DNA of 31,312 bases from CAYRMV01 sp964425255 (GTDB lineage: Bacteria > Bacteroidota > Bacteroidia > Flavobacteriales_D > Crocinitomicaceae). The notes under the pieces were generated by a model, which had not been told where the DNA came from, made no database searches, and saw nothing but the letters and a program-made list of their open reading frames with translations. Both the position numbers and the translations under genes were made by a program. Location of the stretch: positions 1 to 31,312 of the forward strand of contig CAYRMV010000023.1 in the NCBI GenBank assembly GCA_964425255.1. Reading direction: 5' to 3'. Of this stretch, positions 14,608 through 23,912 are shown piece by piece (position 1 is the stretch's first letter; each line of letters begins with the position of its first letter).

Positions 14608-16560
14608 TTATTGAAATATTTGAAAGGTAATCCAACTAGCTATGTAGGCTAAAACGCCCATGTATCCAACCTGAATGAGAGGCCATTTCCAGCTTTTCGT
14701 TTCGCGTTTTACAATGGCTAAAGTCGCCATACATTGCATCGCATATACATAAAAAACCATCAGGGATAAGCCCGTTGCCAAGGAATAAACGGGTGAACCA
14801 TCTGTTCGTTTTTCTGCGCGCATTTTATTCAACAAACCTTCATTGGTATCACCATCATCGTGAACACTATAAATAGTTGCCATTGAACCTACAAATACTT
14901 CACGTGCTGCGAAAGATGTGATAAGTGAAATGCCAATTTTCCAATCATAACCCAAAGGTTGAATGGCAGGTTCAATGCCTTTACCTATTATTCCGATATA
15001 AGAATTTTCTAGTTTTGCTGATGCTACTTGTTCGTCAAATTCTTCTGTTGTCATTTCGGGAGTCATAGTCAATTGACTTACTGCTTTTTCCATCCGATCA
15101 CCGGGACCGTAACTTGCCAATGCCCACAAAACAATGGAAATAGCTAAAATGATTTTTCCAGCATCTAAAACAAAGATTTTTACTTTTTCAAACAAGTTTA
15201 AGAAGACATTTCCCCAGCGAGGAGATCGAAATTCGGGTAATTCGAGCATCAACAAACTTTTTTCGCTCGTTTTTATAAACATACGCATGACTGCTGAAAC
15301 CAATAATGCGGATATCAAACCGAGGGCATACAACCCGAACAAAGTTAATCCTTGCAAGTTCAAGAAACCAAAAACCTGTTTGTTCGGAATGACCAAAGCA
15401 ATCAACAAAGTATAGACTGGAATGCGCGCGCTACAACTCATCAAGGGAGCGACCAAAATGGTTATTAATCGTTCTTTCCAATTTGATATCGTACGAGCAG
15501 CCATCACACCAGGAATTGCACATGCCGCACTCGAAATCAGCGGAACTACACTTTTTCCATTCAAACCAAAAGGCCGCATCAAACGATCCATAATGAATAC
15601 AACACGAGCCATGTAACCAGTTTCTTCTAAGACACCGAGGAAGAAAAATAACAAGGCAATTTGAGGAACGAAAATAACCACACCTCCCAATCCAGGAATA
15701 ATTCCTTGTGTGATGAGGTCAGAAAATACACCTTCAGGAAGTTTTTGAGCAGTCCAATCACTCCATTGAGCGAAGACCGAATCAATCAAATCCATGGGTA
15801 CACTTGCAATCGAGAATATCAATTGAAACAACAAAAGTAAGATTGCAGCAAAAATTCCATATCCTGCAATCGGATGCACCAATAGTTTATCCAGCCAAAG
15901 TAGTGGTGATTTTTTTTCCAAGTTTGCAGAATCGTCTAGAACGACCTCTTTCATCAGAGATCGTATAAAAGCAAAACGTTGTTCGGTTTCTTTTGCTTGA
16001 TTATCTTGGTCTGAAACAGCAAACAATGTATAGGAAGGGATAATTGGTTTTTGTTCGTACGTAATTTCTTGGAAAAGAGCCTGCTTCAGCTCTTTCATAC
16101 CTAAGCCAATACGCGCATTTGTTTCCAAAATGGGAATTCCAGGAAAACGATTTTTGAGTTGATCGAGTTGGATTTTTTTCCCTTTCCGTCTTGCCATATC
16201 TGACATGTTCAAAATCAATCCTGTAGGAATACCTAAATCGTAAATTTGAGTAAACAACAATAAATTTCGTTCCAAGTTGGATGCATCTACCACAACGAAA
16301 ACCGCATCTGGATAATCTGGATGATCTTTTTTTTGTAGAACATCGTATACAACTTGTTCGTCCATCGAACGTGGATAAATGCTATAAGTTCCGGGTAAGT
16401 CAATGAGTTCAATACTCTGTCCTTCCAATTGAATGGTACCTACTTTCTTATCAACAGTTACTCCGGGGAAATTTCCAACATGCTGTTTCAAACCAGTCAA
16501 GCGATTGAAAAGCGATGATTTTCCCGTATTCGGATTTCCTGCTAAGGCGATTTTGCGCAT
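14608..16560 (-). CDS. feoB: Ferrous iron transporter B
   Basis: The main inner-membrane Fe(II) transporter, with an N-terminal GTPase. 650 residues, shorter than E. coli FeoB (773). G motifs: GNPNTGKSS (8-16), GVTVDKK, DLPGT and NMSD. A helical GDI-like linker follows. The membrane part carries the Gate motifs SAACAIPGVMAARTI and SCSARIPVYTLL and the FVPQIALLFFFLGVLEETGYM region. The C-terminal helices (FAAREVFVGSMATIYSV and later) are present, so the gene is complete. It starts 13 bp after feoA and is followed by the Cys-rich miniprotein. Iron control probably acts at the feoA upstream region. The call is firm. Confidence 0.96.
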   Translation of the reverse strand: MRKIALAGNPNTGKSSLFNRLTGLKQHVGNFPGVTVDKKVGTIQLEGQSIELIDLPGTYSIYPRSMDEQVVYDVLQKKDHPDYPDAVFVVVDASNLERNLLLFTQIYDLGIPTGLILNMSDMARRKGKKIQLDQLKNRFPGIPILETNARIGLGMKELKQALFQEITYEQKPIIPSYTLFAVSDQDNQAKETEQRFAFIRSLMKEVVLDDSANLEKKSPLLWLDKLLVHPIAGYGIFAAILLLLFQLIFSIASVPMDLIDSVFAQWSDWTAQKLPEGVFSDLITQGIIPGLGGVVIFVPQIALLFFFLGVLEETGYMARVVFIMDRLMRPFGLNGKSVVPLISSAACAIPGVMAARTISNWKERLITILVAPLMSCSARIPVYTLLIALVIPNKQVFGFLNLQGLTLFGLYALGLISALLVSAVMRMFIKTSEKSLLMLELPEFRSPRWGNVFLNLFEKVKIFVLDAGKIILAISIVLWALASYGPGDRMEKAVSQLTMTPEMTTEEFDEQVASAKLENSYIGIIGKGIEPAIQPLGYDWKIGISLITSFAAREVFVGSMATIYSVHDDGDTNEGLLNKMRAEKRTDGSPVYSLATGLSLMVFYVYAMQCMATLAIVKRETKSWKWPLIQVGYMGVLAYIASWITFQIFQ

Positions 16561-16573
16561 ATTTCAGTTTGTT

Positions 16574-16801
16574 TTAAGGATGAGCCACTTCAACCCATTC
16601 GGCCTCTTCTAAACGAAGTGAGAGTACATAATCACCAACAGAAACGGCGATTGGATCACCAAATGGAGCTTTGAAAAGAACTTCCACCTGTTGACCTTCA
16701 ACGAGTCCCATTTCCAATAATTTGGTGCTTAGTTCCCCTTTTTTTAGTTGTTTTACTACTCTTCGGGCACCCATCGGGCTATCTGCCAATGTCTCACTCA
16801 C
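16574..16801 (-). CDS. feoA: Ferrous iron transport protein A
   Basis: A small SH3-like cytoplasmic protein (75 residues) that works with FeoB. Typical motifs: TLADSPMGARRVVKQL at the start, LLEMGLVEGQQVEVLFKAPFGDPIAV and a C-terminal LRLEEAEWVEV. The start is GTG at 16801; this keeps the conserved 'TLxDxPxGxxxxV' beginning, which the internal ATG at 16774 would remove. An AAGGAA sequence just before the GTG could serve as ribosome site, but it lies in the right arm of a perfect inverted repeat (16803-16835). First gene of the feo operon. Confidence 0.92.
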   Translation of the reverse strand: MSETLADSPMGARRVVKQLKKGELSTKLLEMGLVEGQQVEVLFKAPFGDPIAVSVGDYVLSLRLEEAEWVEVAHP

Positions 16802-16802
16802 G

Positions 16803-16835
16803 ATTCCTTATTTTGAATCGGTAAAAATAAGGAAT
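16803..16835 (-). promoter_or_regulatory. Perfect 12-bp inverted repeat at the feoA start
   Basis: ATTCCTTATTTT (16803-16814) and AAAATAAGGAAT (16824-16835) are exact reverse complements separated by 9 bases. The repeat ends one base before the feoA GTG. It could be an operator for an iron-responsive repressor (Fur or DtxR-like). It could also be an mRNA hairpin whose right arm holds the AAGGAA next to the start codon. It has no T run and precedes the gene, so it is not a terminator. The repeat is directly visible; its role is inferred. Confidence 0.65.
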
Positions 16836-16882
16836 TTTTGTCAAAGGATGATATTGCTTTACAAGCCAAAATTTAGGCAAAG

Positions 16883-16910
16883 AAAAAACCGACCCAAAAT
16901 GAGTCGGTTT
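16883..16910 (-). terminator. Rho-independent terminator of the T9SS protein gene
   Basis: Minus strand: AAACCGAC pairs with GTCGGTTT around a 9-nt loop and the T run continues to base 16883. It lies 22 bp past the stop of the large exported-protein gene and separates it from feoA. Confidence 0.85.
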
Positions 16911-16932
16911 CGTGATAGTGGTGAGAAGCGTA

Positions 16933-19900
16933 TTACAACTTCGTGATCGATTGGTGGTGAACACCTTGCTCACTTGTGATTTTAATTTGGTACATTCCAC
17001 TTGGCATTTCAGAAAGATCGAATTGACTAGTTTGTCCATTCACAATTTCATTTTTCCATATACGTCCTTGTAAATCGTAAATGATTACGTTTTGCATCCA
17101 AAAACCTTCACTTTCGATGTTAATCACTTGAGAAGTTGGATTCGGATAAATACAGAAGTTTTGTGCTAATTCTTCCACACCCAAACAATTTTCAACTGTC
17201 ACTTGGATTACATCGCTTGCAGAACAACCTGCTGCATTGGTAACAGATACACTGAAAGTTCCAGTGGAAGCTACTTGAATACTTTGACTTGTAGCACCTG
17301 TACTCCAGTTATAAGTTATGTGTGAACCAGCATTCAAAGTAACTGGTGTTTGGTTTTGACAAGTTGTAATATCAGCACCTAAATTCACTATTGGAAGCGG
17401 ATTTATCATTACAGTAATATCGTTCGTATTCGTACAACCATTTGCATCAGTTCCGGTTACGGTATACGTTGTTGTTGTTGACGGTGAAATCGCTACACCA
17501 TTTTGTGCATTGTTGTTCCAAGAATATTGGGAAGCTCCTAAAGCAGTTAGTACCGTTTCTTGTCCAACACAAAGTGATGCGTCAGATGCTGAAGCGATAA
17601 CCGTTGGTAGTGGATTTACGGTGATTTCAATACTTGGAGATTCCATCGAACAAGCGAATGTTGAGTTGCTAACTGAAATAGCGTAATTCCCTGCTGTAGT
17701 AACTTCAAGCGTATCGTTTGTTTCGGAAGTCAAAACTTGACCGTCTTTGATCCATTCAAATGTTGTTCCAACAATGGGCTCTATAGAAAGTAAAGTTGAA
17801 TTACCTTCGCAGAACGTAAGTTCATCTGATGTAATTATTCCACCAGCTAAATCCAAACATGTATTTACTTGATAAATGGAAAGTGTTGAACTTACTTCAT
17901 TTGCTAAAATAACGAGTTCGTGTCCATTTGGTGAAGCTACAGCATCAATATGAATAATTCCTTCTGCTCCTAAATCTGGGCCACTTCCTGCTAATGTACG
18001 GTTGTTTGCATATCCAGCATATTCTGGGTTTTGTGGATCATTGACATTGAACATCATTACTCCACCAATTCGCTCCAATGAAACAAAAAGGTAATGATTT
18101 CCTTGAATGAATGCTGTTGCAACACCTTCTGGCTCTGGCCCTTTGTCATCACTTCGGTTTTTTAATGAAGCCGAACCTGTTGAGTTGGATGCGTTGAAAA
18201 AAGCTCCGAAAGTAGGGTGATTGGAAGTTATTTGTTCAATAAGATCTTTTGAATCAAACACCAAAGCACCTGTTGTAGCATTCCAAATGCTGAATGAACG
18301 TCCTCCCATGACATGAATTTCATCGATATCATTGTCTCCATCTGTATTCCCAGAATAGGTCAATGCATTCAAACGCCCAAATAATTTGTTGTTTTTGAAA
18401 ATATGTTGGTCAGGGAAAGCAACAGGGTCTAAATTAATGGAATTGATTCGAGCAGCATCAACAACTGAACCAAACTCGCGTGAATCTCCTTCGTTCGCTG
18501 AGAATACGTACCCTTGACCGTTGATAGTTGAAAATGCCAATGCATCTGGCATGTATGCACCTTTTACGGGAGCAGAAGCAATCAAAACAGCACCACTTTG
18601 ATCCGAAGCATCCAATCCATTTCCTGTTGAATAATCGGAATAACCTAACGCATAAATGGTGTCAATTGTTGCTGTAGCAAGATCGATGACTGTCAATGCG
18701 TTGTTTTCTTGCATCGAAACGTAAGCTTTCATGTTGTCATCTGAAATGGTGATGTATTCAGGTTCTAAATCTTGTGCTACACTTGCAGATGTCGAAAAGA
18801 TTCGAATTCCTTGTGCCAACAAAATAGCTTCTTGCGAATTAAATGCTTCAAATCCGATTGTTGTAACATTTGCTTGTGTTAGTGCAGCTGCTCCGGGAGT
18901 TAAATCAATGATGGAAACCGAACCAACAGGGTCAACGCTGTAATCTGCATTTGGCTCTCCTTCGTTTGCTGTCAAGACTTTTGTAAAATCTTTGTTGAAA
19001 GTAATCATATCTGGCATCGTTCCGACTTCCACTTGGCTAATGAAAGTTCCGTCTTGGTTGAGGAAAACAACTTTTCCATTGAGTTGTGCATTCGAGTTTT
19101 CAATTGCTAAAACCACCAAACCATTGTGAACAGTTACTGAGTTGATGTTTCCATAAGTTGTAATATCAATGCTGTTCAATAAAACAGGTGATGCTGGATT
19201 TGCTAAGTTGACAATATCTAATTTTGCTCCAATGCTATTAGCAATGTACAAACGGTAATTGGAAGAATCGTAGGCTACAATCTCAGCAGAGTTTGTTCCC
19301 GCAGCGCCATTCGAAAAGCTAGTCAATAATTCCATTTGCAATTCGTTAGATGCAGTTGGTGCAACATAGTCGTTGTCTTGAATGTAAACGATTTGGTAAT
19401 TGTTTGTTGCATGAACATTCACGTTGATTCCACCCACTATTTTAACAATGATTCGTTCTGCACGTTCGCTCAAATTATCATCGATGATCGTCAAAGGAAA
19501 ATTAACCACACCGCTTGTATTTGCCGGAATATCCAAGGTATCGTTCACCCAAGTGAAATCAGCATCCAAAGTTGCGTCTGTATAAACGGATAATTCAACT
19601 GCAATTTTAGAAGCGGAGATGCTTGGTGTTGAAATCGTGAAAGGAACATTGTGCGTACCCACGTTTTCATTTACTACAATGAAATTAGAAGCTGCTGGAA
19701 TCGTAACTACTGCTGGAGTTGATACTGGCGGTGCTGTTGTAATGGTAAATAAGTCAAATCGGGAAGTCCCACCACCAGAATAGGTACTAGTAGATCGTGC
19801 TGCTAAATACGTTCCTGCTGTTGGGTCGAAATCTGATACAATTCGAAATGCTGCATTGGCATTATTGTTCAAAGCGGTAATGGAAGTAAAATTATAGGTT

Positions 19901-20385
19901 CTTTCGTACCAAGTATCTCCTGTTCCACTTGCTGCTGGTGTAAATGTAAATGTTGTTGCATCTGTCCAAACGGCTGTTCCACCAGTAGAAGCTCCTGTAG
20001 CATCAGTTGTGTACTGTAAAACCCATGTATTCGCAGCGGTATTGCTCAAACGTTGCCAAACAGAAAGTAGTAAATTTGAATGTCCAACCGTACTCACATT
20101 CCATTGTGCTCCTGCTGTTTTGGGTGAACCCGATGCTGGATAGCCAGTTGTATTTGCTCCGGAATTATCTGTTGTATTTGCATCTCCGGAATAGCCTGCA
20201 GCAAAGGTCGATGTTGCACCACCAATCACAGAGAAACTTCCAGTTCCTGTTGCGGGTGTTAATTCTCCAGTTGATGTAGTTGCATCATTGGTAGTGGAAT
20301 TGAAATTCCAAAAAGCAACTTGTGTCTGTCCCCATGCAAAACATGCAGTTCCAAACCAAGCGGCTGCTAGTAACCATTTTTTCAT
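16933..20385 (-). CDS. T9SS-exported choice-of-anchor-I beta-propeller protein
   Basis: 1150 residues from the ATG at 20385. This start gives a clean signal peptide (MKKWLLAAAWFGTACFAWGQ); the TTG 21 bp upstream is less likely. Order of parts: an N-terminal lectin-like/jelly-roll domain (about 21-230), a Calx-beta-like domain (about 240-345), a choice-of-anchor-I beta-propeller (about 355-860, including DNDIDEIHVMGGRSFSIWN and RSDDKGPEPEGVA), two or three Ig/PKD-like repeats with paired cysteines (about 860-1075), and a type A T9SS sorting domain from about 1078 (CIYPNPTSQ to the C-terminus). The protein should be secreted or attached to the cell surface. Related propellers are often annotated as alkaline-phosphatase-like, but I see no proof of catalysis. 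It is monocistronic, with its own terminator. Confidence 0.88.
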   Translation of the reverse strand: MKKWLLAAAWFGTACFAWGQTQVAFWNFNSTTNDATTSTGELTPATGTGSFSVIGGATSTFAAGYSGDANTTDNSGANTTGYPASGSPKTAGAQWNVSTVGHSNLLLSVWQRLSNTAANTWVLQYTTDATGASTGGTAVWTDATTFTFTPAASGTGDTWYERTYNFTSITALNNNANAAFRIVSDFDPTAGTYLAARSTSTYSGGGTSRFDLFTITTAPPVSTPAVVTIPAASNFIVVNENVGTHNVPFTISTPSISASKIAVELSVYTDATLDADFTWVNDTLDIPANTSGVVNFPLTIIDDNLSERAERIIVKIVGGINVNVHATNNYQIVYIQDNDYVAPTASNELQMELLTSFSNGAAGTNSAEIVAYDSSNYRLYIANSIGAKLDIVNLANPASPVLLNSIDITTYGNINSVTVHNGLVVLAIENSNAQLNGKVVFLNQDGTFISQVEVGTMPDMITFNKDFTKVLTANEGEPNADYSVDPVGSVSIIDLTPGAAALTQANVTTIGFEAFNSQEAILLAQGIRIFSTSASVAQDLEPEYITISDDNMKAYVSMQENNALTVIDLATATIDTIYALGYSDYSTGNGLDASDQSGAVLIASAPVKGAYMPDALAFSTINGQGYVFSANEGDSREFGSVVDAARINSINLDPVAFPDQHIFKNNKLFGRLNALTYSGNTDGDNDIDEIHVMGGRSFSIWNATTGALVFDSKDLIEQITSNHPTFGAFFNASNSTGSASLKNRSDDKGPEPEGVATAFIQGNHYLFVSLERIGGVMMFNVNDPQNPEYAGYANNRTLAGSGPDLGAEGIIHIDAVASPNGHELVILANEVSSTLSIYQVNTCLDLAGGIITSDELTFCEGNSTLLSIEPIVGTTFEWIKDGQVLTSETNDTLEVTTAGNYAISVSNSTFACSMESPSIEITVNPLPTVIASASDASLCVGQETVLTALGASQYSWNNNAQNGVAISPSTTTTYTVTGTDANGCTNTNDITVMINPLPIVNLGADITTCQNQTPVTLNAGSHITYNWSTGATSQSIQVASTGTFSVSVTNAAGCSASDVIQVTVENCLGVEELAQNFCIYPNPTSQVINIESEGFWMQNVIIYDLQGRIWKNEIVNGQTSQFDLSEMPSGMYQIKITSEQGVHHQSITKL

Positions 20386-20528
20386 CTTGTTTGATTTTTT
20401 TTGCAAAGTTGAGGGCTTAAAGTCAAGGGGGGTTTAGGGAAAAATTACCTTTTTGTCAGTTGTTTGTGAAATTAGTGTAAACGATGTTATTAAAACTTAA
20501 ACCGATTTAGCAACCTATTTATGAAAGA

Positions 20529-20558
20529 TTGTTTTTATCCAAATTTTTCTTACTTTCG
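20529..20558 (+). promoter_or_regulatory. Promoter for the small secreted protein gene
   Basis: TTG (20529-20531), 19 bp, then TACTTTCG (20551-20558), one mismatch to TAnnTTTG. It is 27 bp upstream of the ATG at 20586. The TTG here is therefore better read as a -33 element than as an upstream start codon. Confidence 0.4.
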
Positions 20559-20585
20559 TTCATCGTCTTTTTAATTCTCCAAACA

Positions 20586-21248
20586 ATGCTGAATACATAC
20601 TTTCGCGTTTTCGCCCCAATCTTCTTGCTTGCATTTTTCTTTCCTGTAGTTGGAATTAGTCAAACAACTGTTCGATACTGTGAAGAAGGTACCAAACACT
20701 ATGCACAATGTTGGACGTTAACTAAAGAGGGAAAACGAAAGGGGACTTTTAAGCAAGTTTTAGTACAAGACGACCGACAAGTTTGGTTTGGATTGGGAAC
20801 ATACAAAGAAACACGTAAAAAGTTGATATTGAAATACAATACTTCTCAAGTTCCCTTAAAAAGTATTCGAGTTCAAGCAAGTCCAGATCGGGTAGATTCT
20901 GTGTTGATTTCGTGGGAAACCATTTTGGGGATACAAGATTATTTTCAAATAGAATACACCAATCAACAAGGTGAAAAAGTGTTTGTGGAACCAGACTTAA
21001 CTTCCCAAAAAGCATGTGTATATTTTAGGGACTTAGGGTCAAATTCGCTTCGTTTGTTAGTCAATGGGGAAGAAATTACGGGTTTTCAAGTAAATGTTTA
21101 TCAAACAGAAACGGTTCATATTCAAGCTAACCAACCAAGTCGGGTTCATCTACTTGAAAATGATTCCTTCGAGTTTCGAAAAGTGGACGGAAAACTAGTT
21201 TGGCTCGAATCAGAGAAAGAAAAAAAAGCTTCTATTTCGTTGGATTAA
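20586..21248 (+). CDS. Secreted protein, unknown function
   Basis: 220 residues from the ATG at 20586. The N-terminus is a long hydrophobic signal (about 5-26, VFAPIFLLAFFFPVVGISQ). A longer reading from a TTG 57 bp upstream would give an unusual double hydrophobic leader, so I reject it. The mature part is beta-rich with a CEEGTKHYAQCWTL cysteine pair near the start. No known family recognised. Its 3' end overlaps the convergent histidine-kinase gene by 17 bp, so both genes use that DNA. Confidence 0.65.
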   Translation: MLNTYFRVFAPIFLLAFFFPVVGISQTTVRYCEEGTKHYAQCWTLTKEGKRKGTFKQVLVQDDRQVWFGLGTYKETRKKLILKYNTSQVPLKSIRVQASPDRVDSVLISWETILGIQDYFQIEYTNQQGEKVFVEPDLTSQKACVYFRDLGSNSLRLLVNGEEITGFQVNVYQTETVHIQANQPSRVHLLENDSFEFRKVDGKLVWLESEKEKKASISLD

Positions 21249-23199
21249 TTGCTATATCGAACAAACATCGAATGACTGTTCCTTCCCCTGGACTGGAATT
21301 GATTTCGAATTTTCCACCTATTTGCACGCATCGATTGCGCATGTTGTAAATTCCATTTCCTAAGTCGGTTTTATCCAAATTAAAGCCAATTCCTTTGTCT
21401 GTAAATACAAGTTCGAGTTGCTGATTTTTTGTGCTTGCCACAACTGAAAATTCGGCTGATTTAGCATATTTCAACGCATTTTGTATGGCTTCTTGAGCAA
21501 TTCGATATAGATTCAACATTTCCAATGCTTTTAGTGGATAGTCTGTTTGAACTTGGTTTTCAAGCGTAAGTTTGATCGGAATTTTTGAACGTAGTTCTTC
21601 TAATTTTAAAAAGAGGGTTTGCAAAGAGCCTTCCTCGGAATTCATGGCCCAAATGGTGCTGCGTAATTCTTGCATTATTCCCCTTCCGAAATCACTTAAA
21701 TGATGAACTTGAGTTGAAACTTGTTCTGAATTTTTTGCTTGATACGTCATGTTGTCCATAGAACTGATCAAATAGGTGAGTTGCGAACCAATGTTATCAT
21801 GAAGTTCTTTCGAAATATGTACTTTTTGTTCATTGAGTTCTTTTTCGCGCCGAAGTTGTTCTTCATTTTTTGTTTTTTCTACTTCGATTAATGCTGCTTT
21901 TCGTTTTTGCTGGAAATAGCGTATAAATAAAACCCCGACCAACCCGATAAAAATCGAAACCGAGATCCAAATAAATCTCTGTCGTTGGACGCGTTCCACG
22001 TTTAGTTTTCCTGCGATGATTTTTTTGTCTTTTTCTGCATTGGCTAATTTGGATTTGGCTAGTTCTTCGTCTTTACGTGCAGTTTCATATTTGGCAAACA
22101 TTTCTGATAATGCAGAATTTCCTTGGTGAAGTTGGACACTGTCCGCATATTCATTCGAAAATTGCATGTACTCAAACGCTTTTTTGTAATTTTTACGCAT
22201 CCCTTCTAAATCGGCTAAACCTTCATAAGCTGTTTTGATCTGCGTATACGATTTGGTGTACAAAGCATTTTTCAAACTGATTTGAAAGTAAAAATCGGCA
22301 CTGTCGTAGTTTTTCAAATCGATGTAAGCATAGCCTAAATTGGACGAGACAGCACCTAAGCCAATTTTGCTTCCAATTGTTTTGTAAACTTCAAACGCAT
22401 TTTTATAATAGTTGATTCCCTCTCGGTATTTTCCTTGAACGCGACTAACAACCCCCATTCCTTGGTAAATTTCGGCTAGATATTCCTCCTTATCCGCTAA
22501 TTTTGTGAATGGTATCGCTTCTCGATAAAGTCGTTCACTTTCTTGATATCGTTTTAATTTTCGAGCGGTTGATGCCATGTTTGCTCGCGCTGTAACTTGC
22601 GAAGTTGGGTCTACAAGTTGATCAGCCAAACGAACAGCATCTCGTTGCATTTGATATGCTTCTTTCCAATAACCTGAGATTTCTAGTAGATTACCTAAGT
22701 TATTGAGCAATTTCATTTCCATGAGAGGTTGCTTGAGTTTTTTTGTCAATCCAAGGGCGATTTTGTAATTTGTTGTTGCTTCTTTAAATCTTCCAAGTTC
22801 AGAATAGCAATTCCCCAGTTTGGCATAACTGCTCATCATACCTGCTGAATCATTCAATTCTTTTCGAATTGCTAATGCTTCTAAGTTTAATTCTAATGCT
22901 TTTTTGAAATTGCCATCTGTAAGATAAGGCATGCTGTAGTCGTTTAACGTATTGGCTAGTATTCGTTTATCTGATTGTTTTCTGGCAAGATTCAATGCTT
23001 CTTTTCCAAACTGAATGGATTTTGGAACATCGTTTTGAAAGTAAAAATAGGTTAATTCATTCAAGGTGAAAATTCGCTCAGTTCCGGTTTGTTTTTTAAG
23101 TACTCGTTCCAAGCTATCGGCAAACGCTTGTTGCGACCAAGAAATCGAACTAAAAAGAAAAGATATGAAGGATAAAAAAAAGATTTTTTGAAAGCTCAT
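21232..23199 (-). CDS. TPR sensor histidine kinase (HisKA_3 type)
   Basis: 655 residues. Signal peptide (about 1-22, ending SWSQ), tetratricopeptide repeats (about 50-370), a coiled segment, one membrane helix (about 408-428), then a NarL/DesK-type kinase. The phosphoacceptor is His467 in SKELHDNIGSQL. The ATPase N-box is in RIAQEAIQNALKYAK and the G-box in DKGIGFNLDKTDLGNGIYNMR. The repeats should lie in the periplasm. No response regulator is adjacent, so the kinase is an orphan here. It lies 41 bp downstream of miaE and has a TATCTTTA sequence (23219-23226, minus strand) 19 bp before its ATG, so it may have its own promoter. Domain call is strong; the signal is unknown. Confidence 0.9.
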   Translation of the reverse strand: MSFQKIFFLSFISFLFSSISWSQQAFADSLERVLKKQTGTERIFTLNELTYFYFQNDVPKSIQFGKEALNLARKQSDKRILANTLNDYSMPYLTDGNFKKALELNLEALAIRKELNDSAGMMSSYAKLGNCYSELGRFKEATTNYKIALGLTKKLKQPLMEMKLLNNLGNLLEISGYWKEAYQMQRDAVRLADQLVDPTSQVTARANMASTARKLKRYQESERLYREAIPFTKLADKEEYLAEIYQGMGVVSRVQGKYREGINYYKNAFEVYKTIGSKIGLGAVSSNLGYAYIDLKNYDSADFYFQISLKNALYTKSYTQIKTAYEGLADLEGMRKNYKKAFEYMQFSNEYADSVQLHQGNSALSEMFAKYETARKDEELAKSKLANAEKDKKIIAGKLNVERVQRQRFIWISVSIFIGLVGVLFIRYFQQKRKAALIEVEKTKNEEQLRREKELNEQKVHISKELHDNIGSQLTYLISSMDNMTYQAKNSEQVSTQVHHLSDFGRGIMQELRSTIWAMNSEEGSLQTLFLKLEELRSKIPIKLTLENQVQTDYPLKALEMLNLYRIAQEAIQNALKYAKSAEFSVVASTKNQQLELVFTDKGIGFNLDKTDLGNGIYNMRNRCVQIGGKFEINSSPGEGTVIRCLFDIAINPTK

Positions 23200-23240
23200 A
23201 GTCTTGTTTTTGAACTTCTAAAGATACTTTTTTTGTTGAT

Positions 23241-23822
23241 TTATCCGTGTACCGTTTCCTTTTTTCCGTAACGCGAAATGATTTCCGCTTCCGCTTCTAG
23301 CCATTCTTTCCAACGCGCATCGACATCAATTCCTGCTCCATATTTTCGGGCAAATTTCAAAAAAAGTGTGTAATGCCCTGCTTCACTGACCATCAAATCT
23401 CGGTAAAATGTAGCCAATTCTTTGTCTTCAATATTTTCTGATAATACACGGAAACGTTCACAGCTTCTTGCTTCAATCATGGCAGCAAATAGTAAACGTT
23501 CAACCAATTGTTGTGTACGATTTCCTCCTTTTTTCATGTAGGAAACCAACTCGCCAACATAGTCGTCTTTGCGTTCTCGGCCGAGTTGCAAACCTCTTTT
23601 TTGTATGATATCATGCACTTGTTGAAAATGCTCTAATTCTTCACGGGCAACAGTTGACATTTCACTTACTAAGTCAGGATACTCGGAGTAAATAGTCATG
23701 ATTGTAATGGCATTCGACGCTGCTTTTTGTTCGCACCAAGCGTGATCGGTTAGAATTTCACCAATATTACTTTCTACTATGTTCACCCAACGTGGATCTG
23801 TGGGGAGTTTCAATCCGAGCAT
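23241..23822 (-). CDS. miaE: tRNA-(ms2io6A)-hydroxylase MiaE
   Basis: A non-haem diiron monooxygenase that hydroxylates the isopentenyl group of ms2i6A at tRNA position 37. 193 residues, four-helix-bundle family. Probable iron ligands are Glu31, Glu62 and His65 (EELEHF), Glu117 (IEARSCER) and Glu147/His150 (SEAGHY). The spacing reproduces two ExxH half-sites. It is divergent from the photolyase genes (90 bp between) and has a perfect TAnnTTTG box 20 bp upstream. The histidine-kinase gene follows in the same direction. No miaB or miaA is in the window. Confident. Confidence 0.9.
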   Translation of the reverse strand: MLGLKLPTDPRWVNIVESNIGEILTDHAWCEQKAASNAITIMTIYSEYPDLVSEMSTVAREELEHFQQVHDIIQKRGLQLGRERKDDYVGELVSYMKKGGNRTQQLVERLLFAAMIEARSCERFRVLSENIEDKELATFYRDLMVSEAGHYTLFLKFARKYGAGIDVDARWKEWLEAEAEIISRYGKKETVHG

Positions 23823-23842
23823 GTTACTGAAAAATTTGTTTG

Positions 23843-23850
23843 CAAAAGTA
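23843..23850 (-). promoter_or_regulatory. -7 box of miaE
   Basis: Minus-strand TACTTTTG, a perfect TAnnTTTG match, 20 bp upstream of the miaE ATG. No clear -33 element at normal spacing. Confidence 0.42.
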
Positions 23851-23912
23851 CAAAACTTGTTAAGTATGTGTAAAAACGATAAACAAATTTACGTACAAAG
23901 TGTTCTATAAAG

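Noticed and set aside
23823..23912. A light-regulator operator in the miaE/photolyase divergent region.
   Set aside because: Only short palindromes such as ACTTGTTAAGT; no motif I can name, and no regulator gene nearby.
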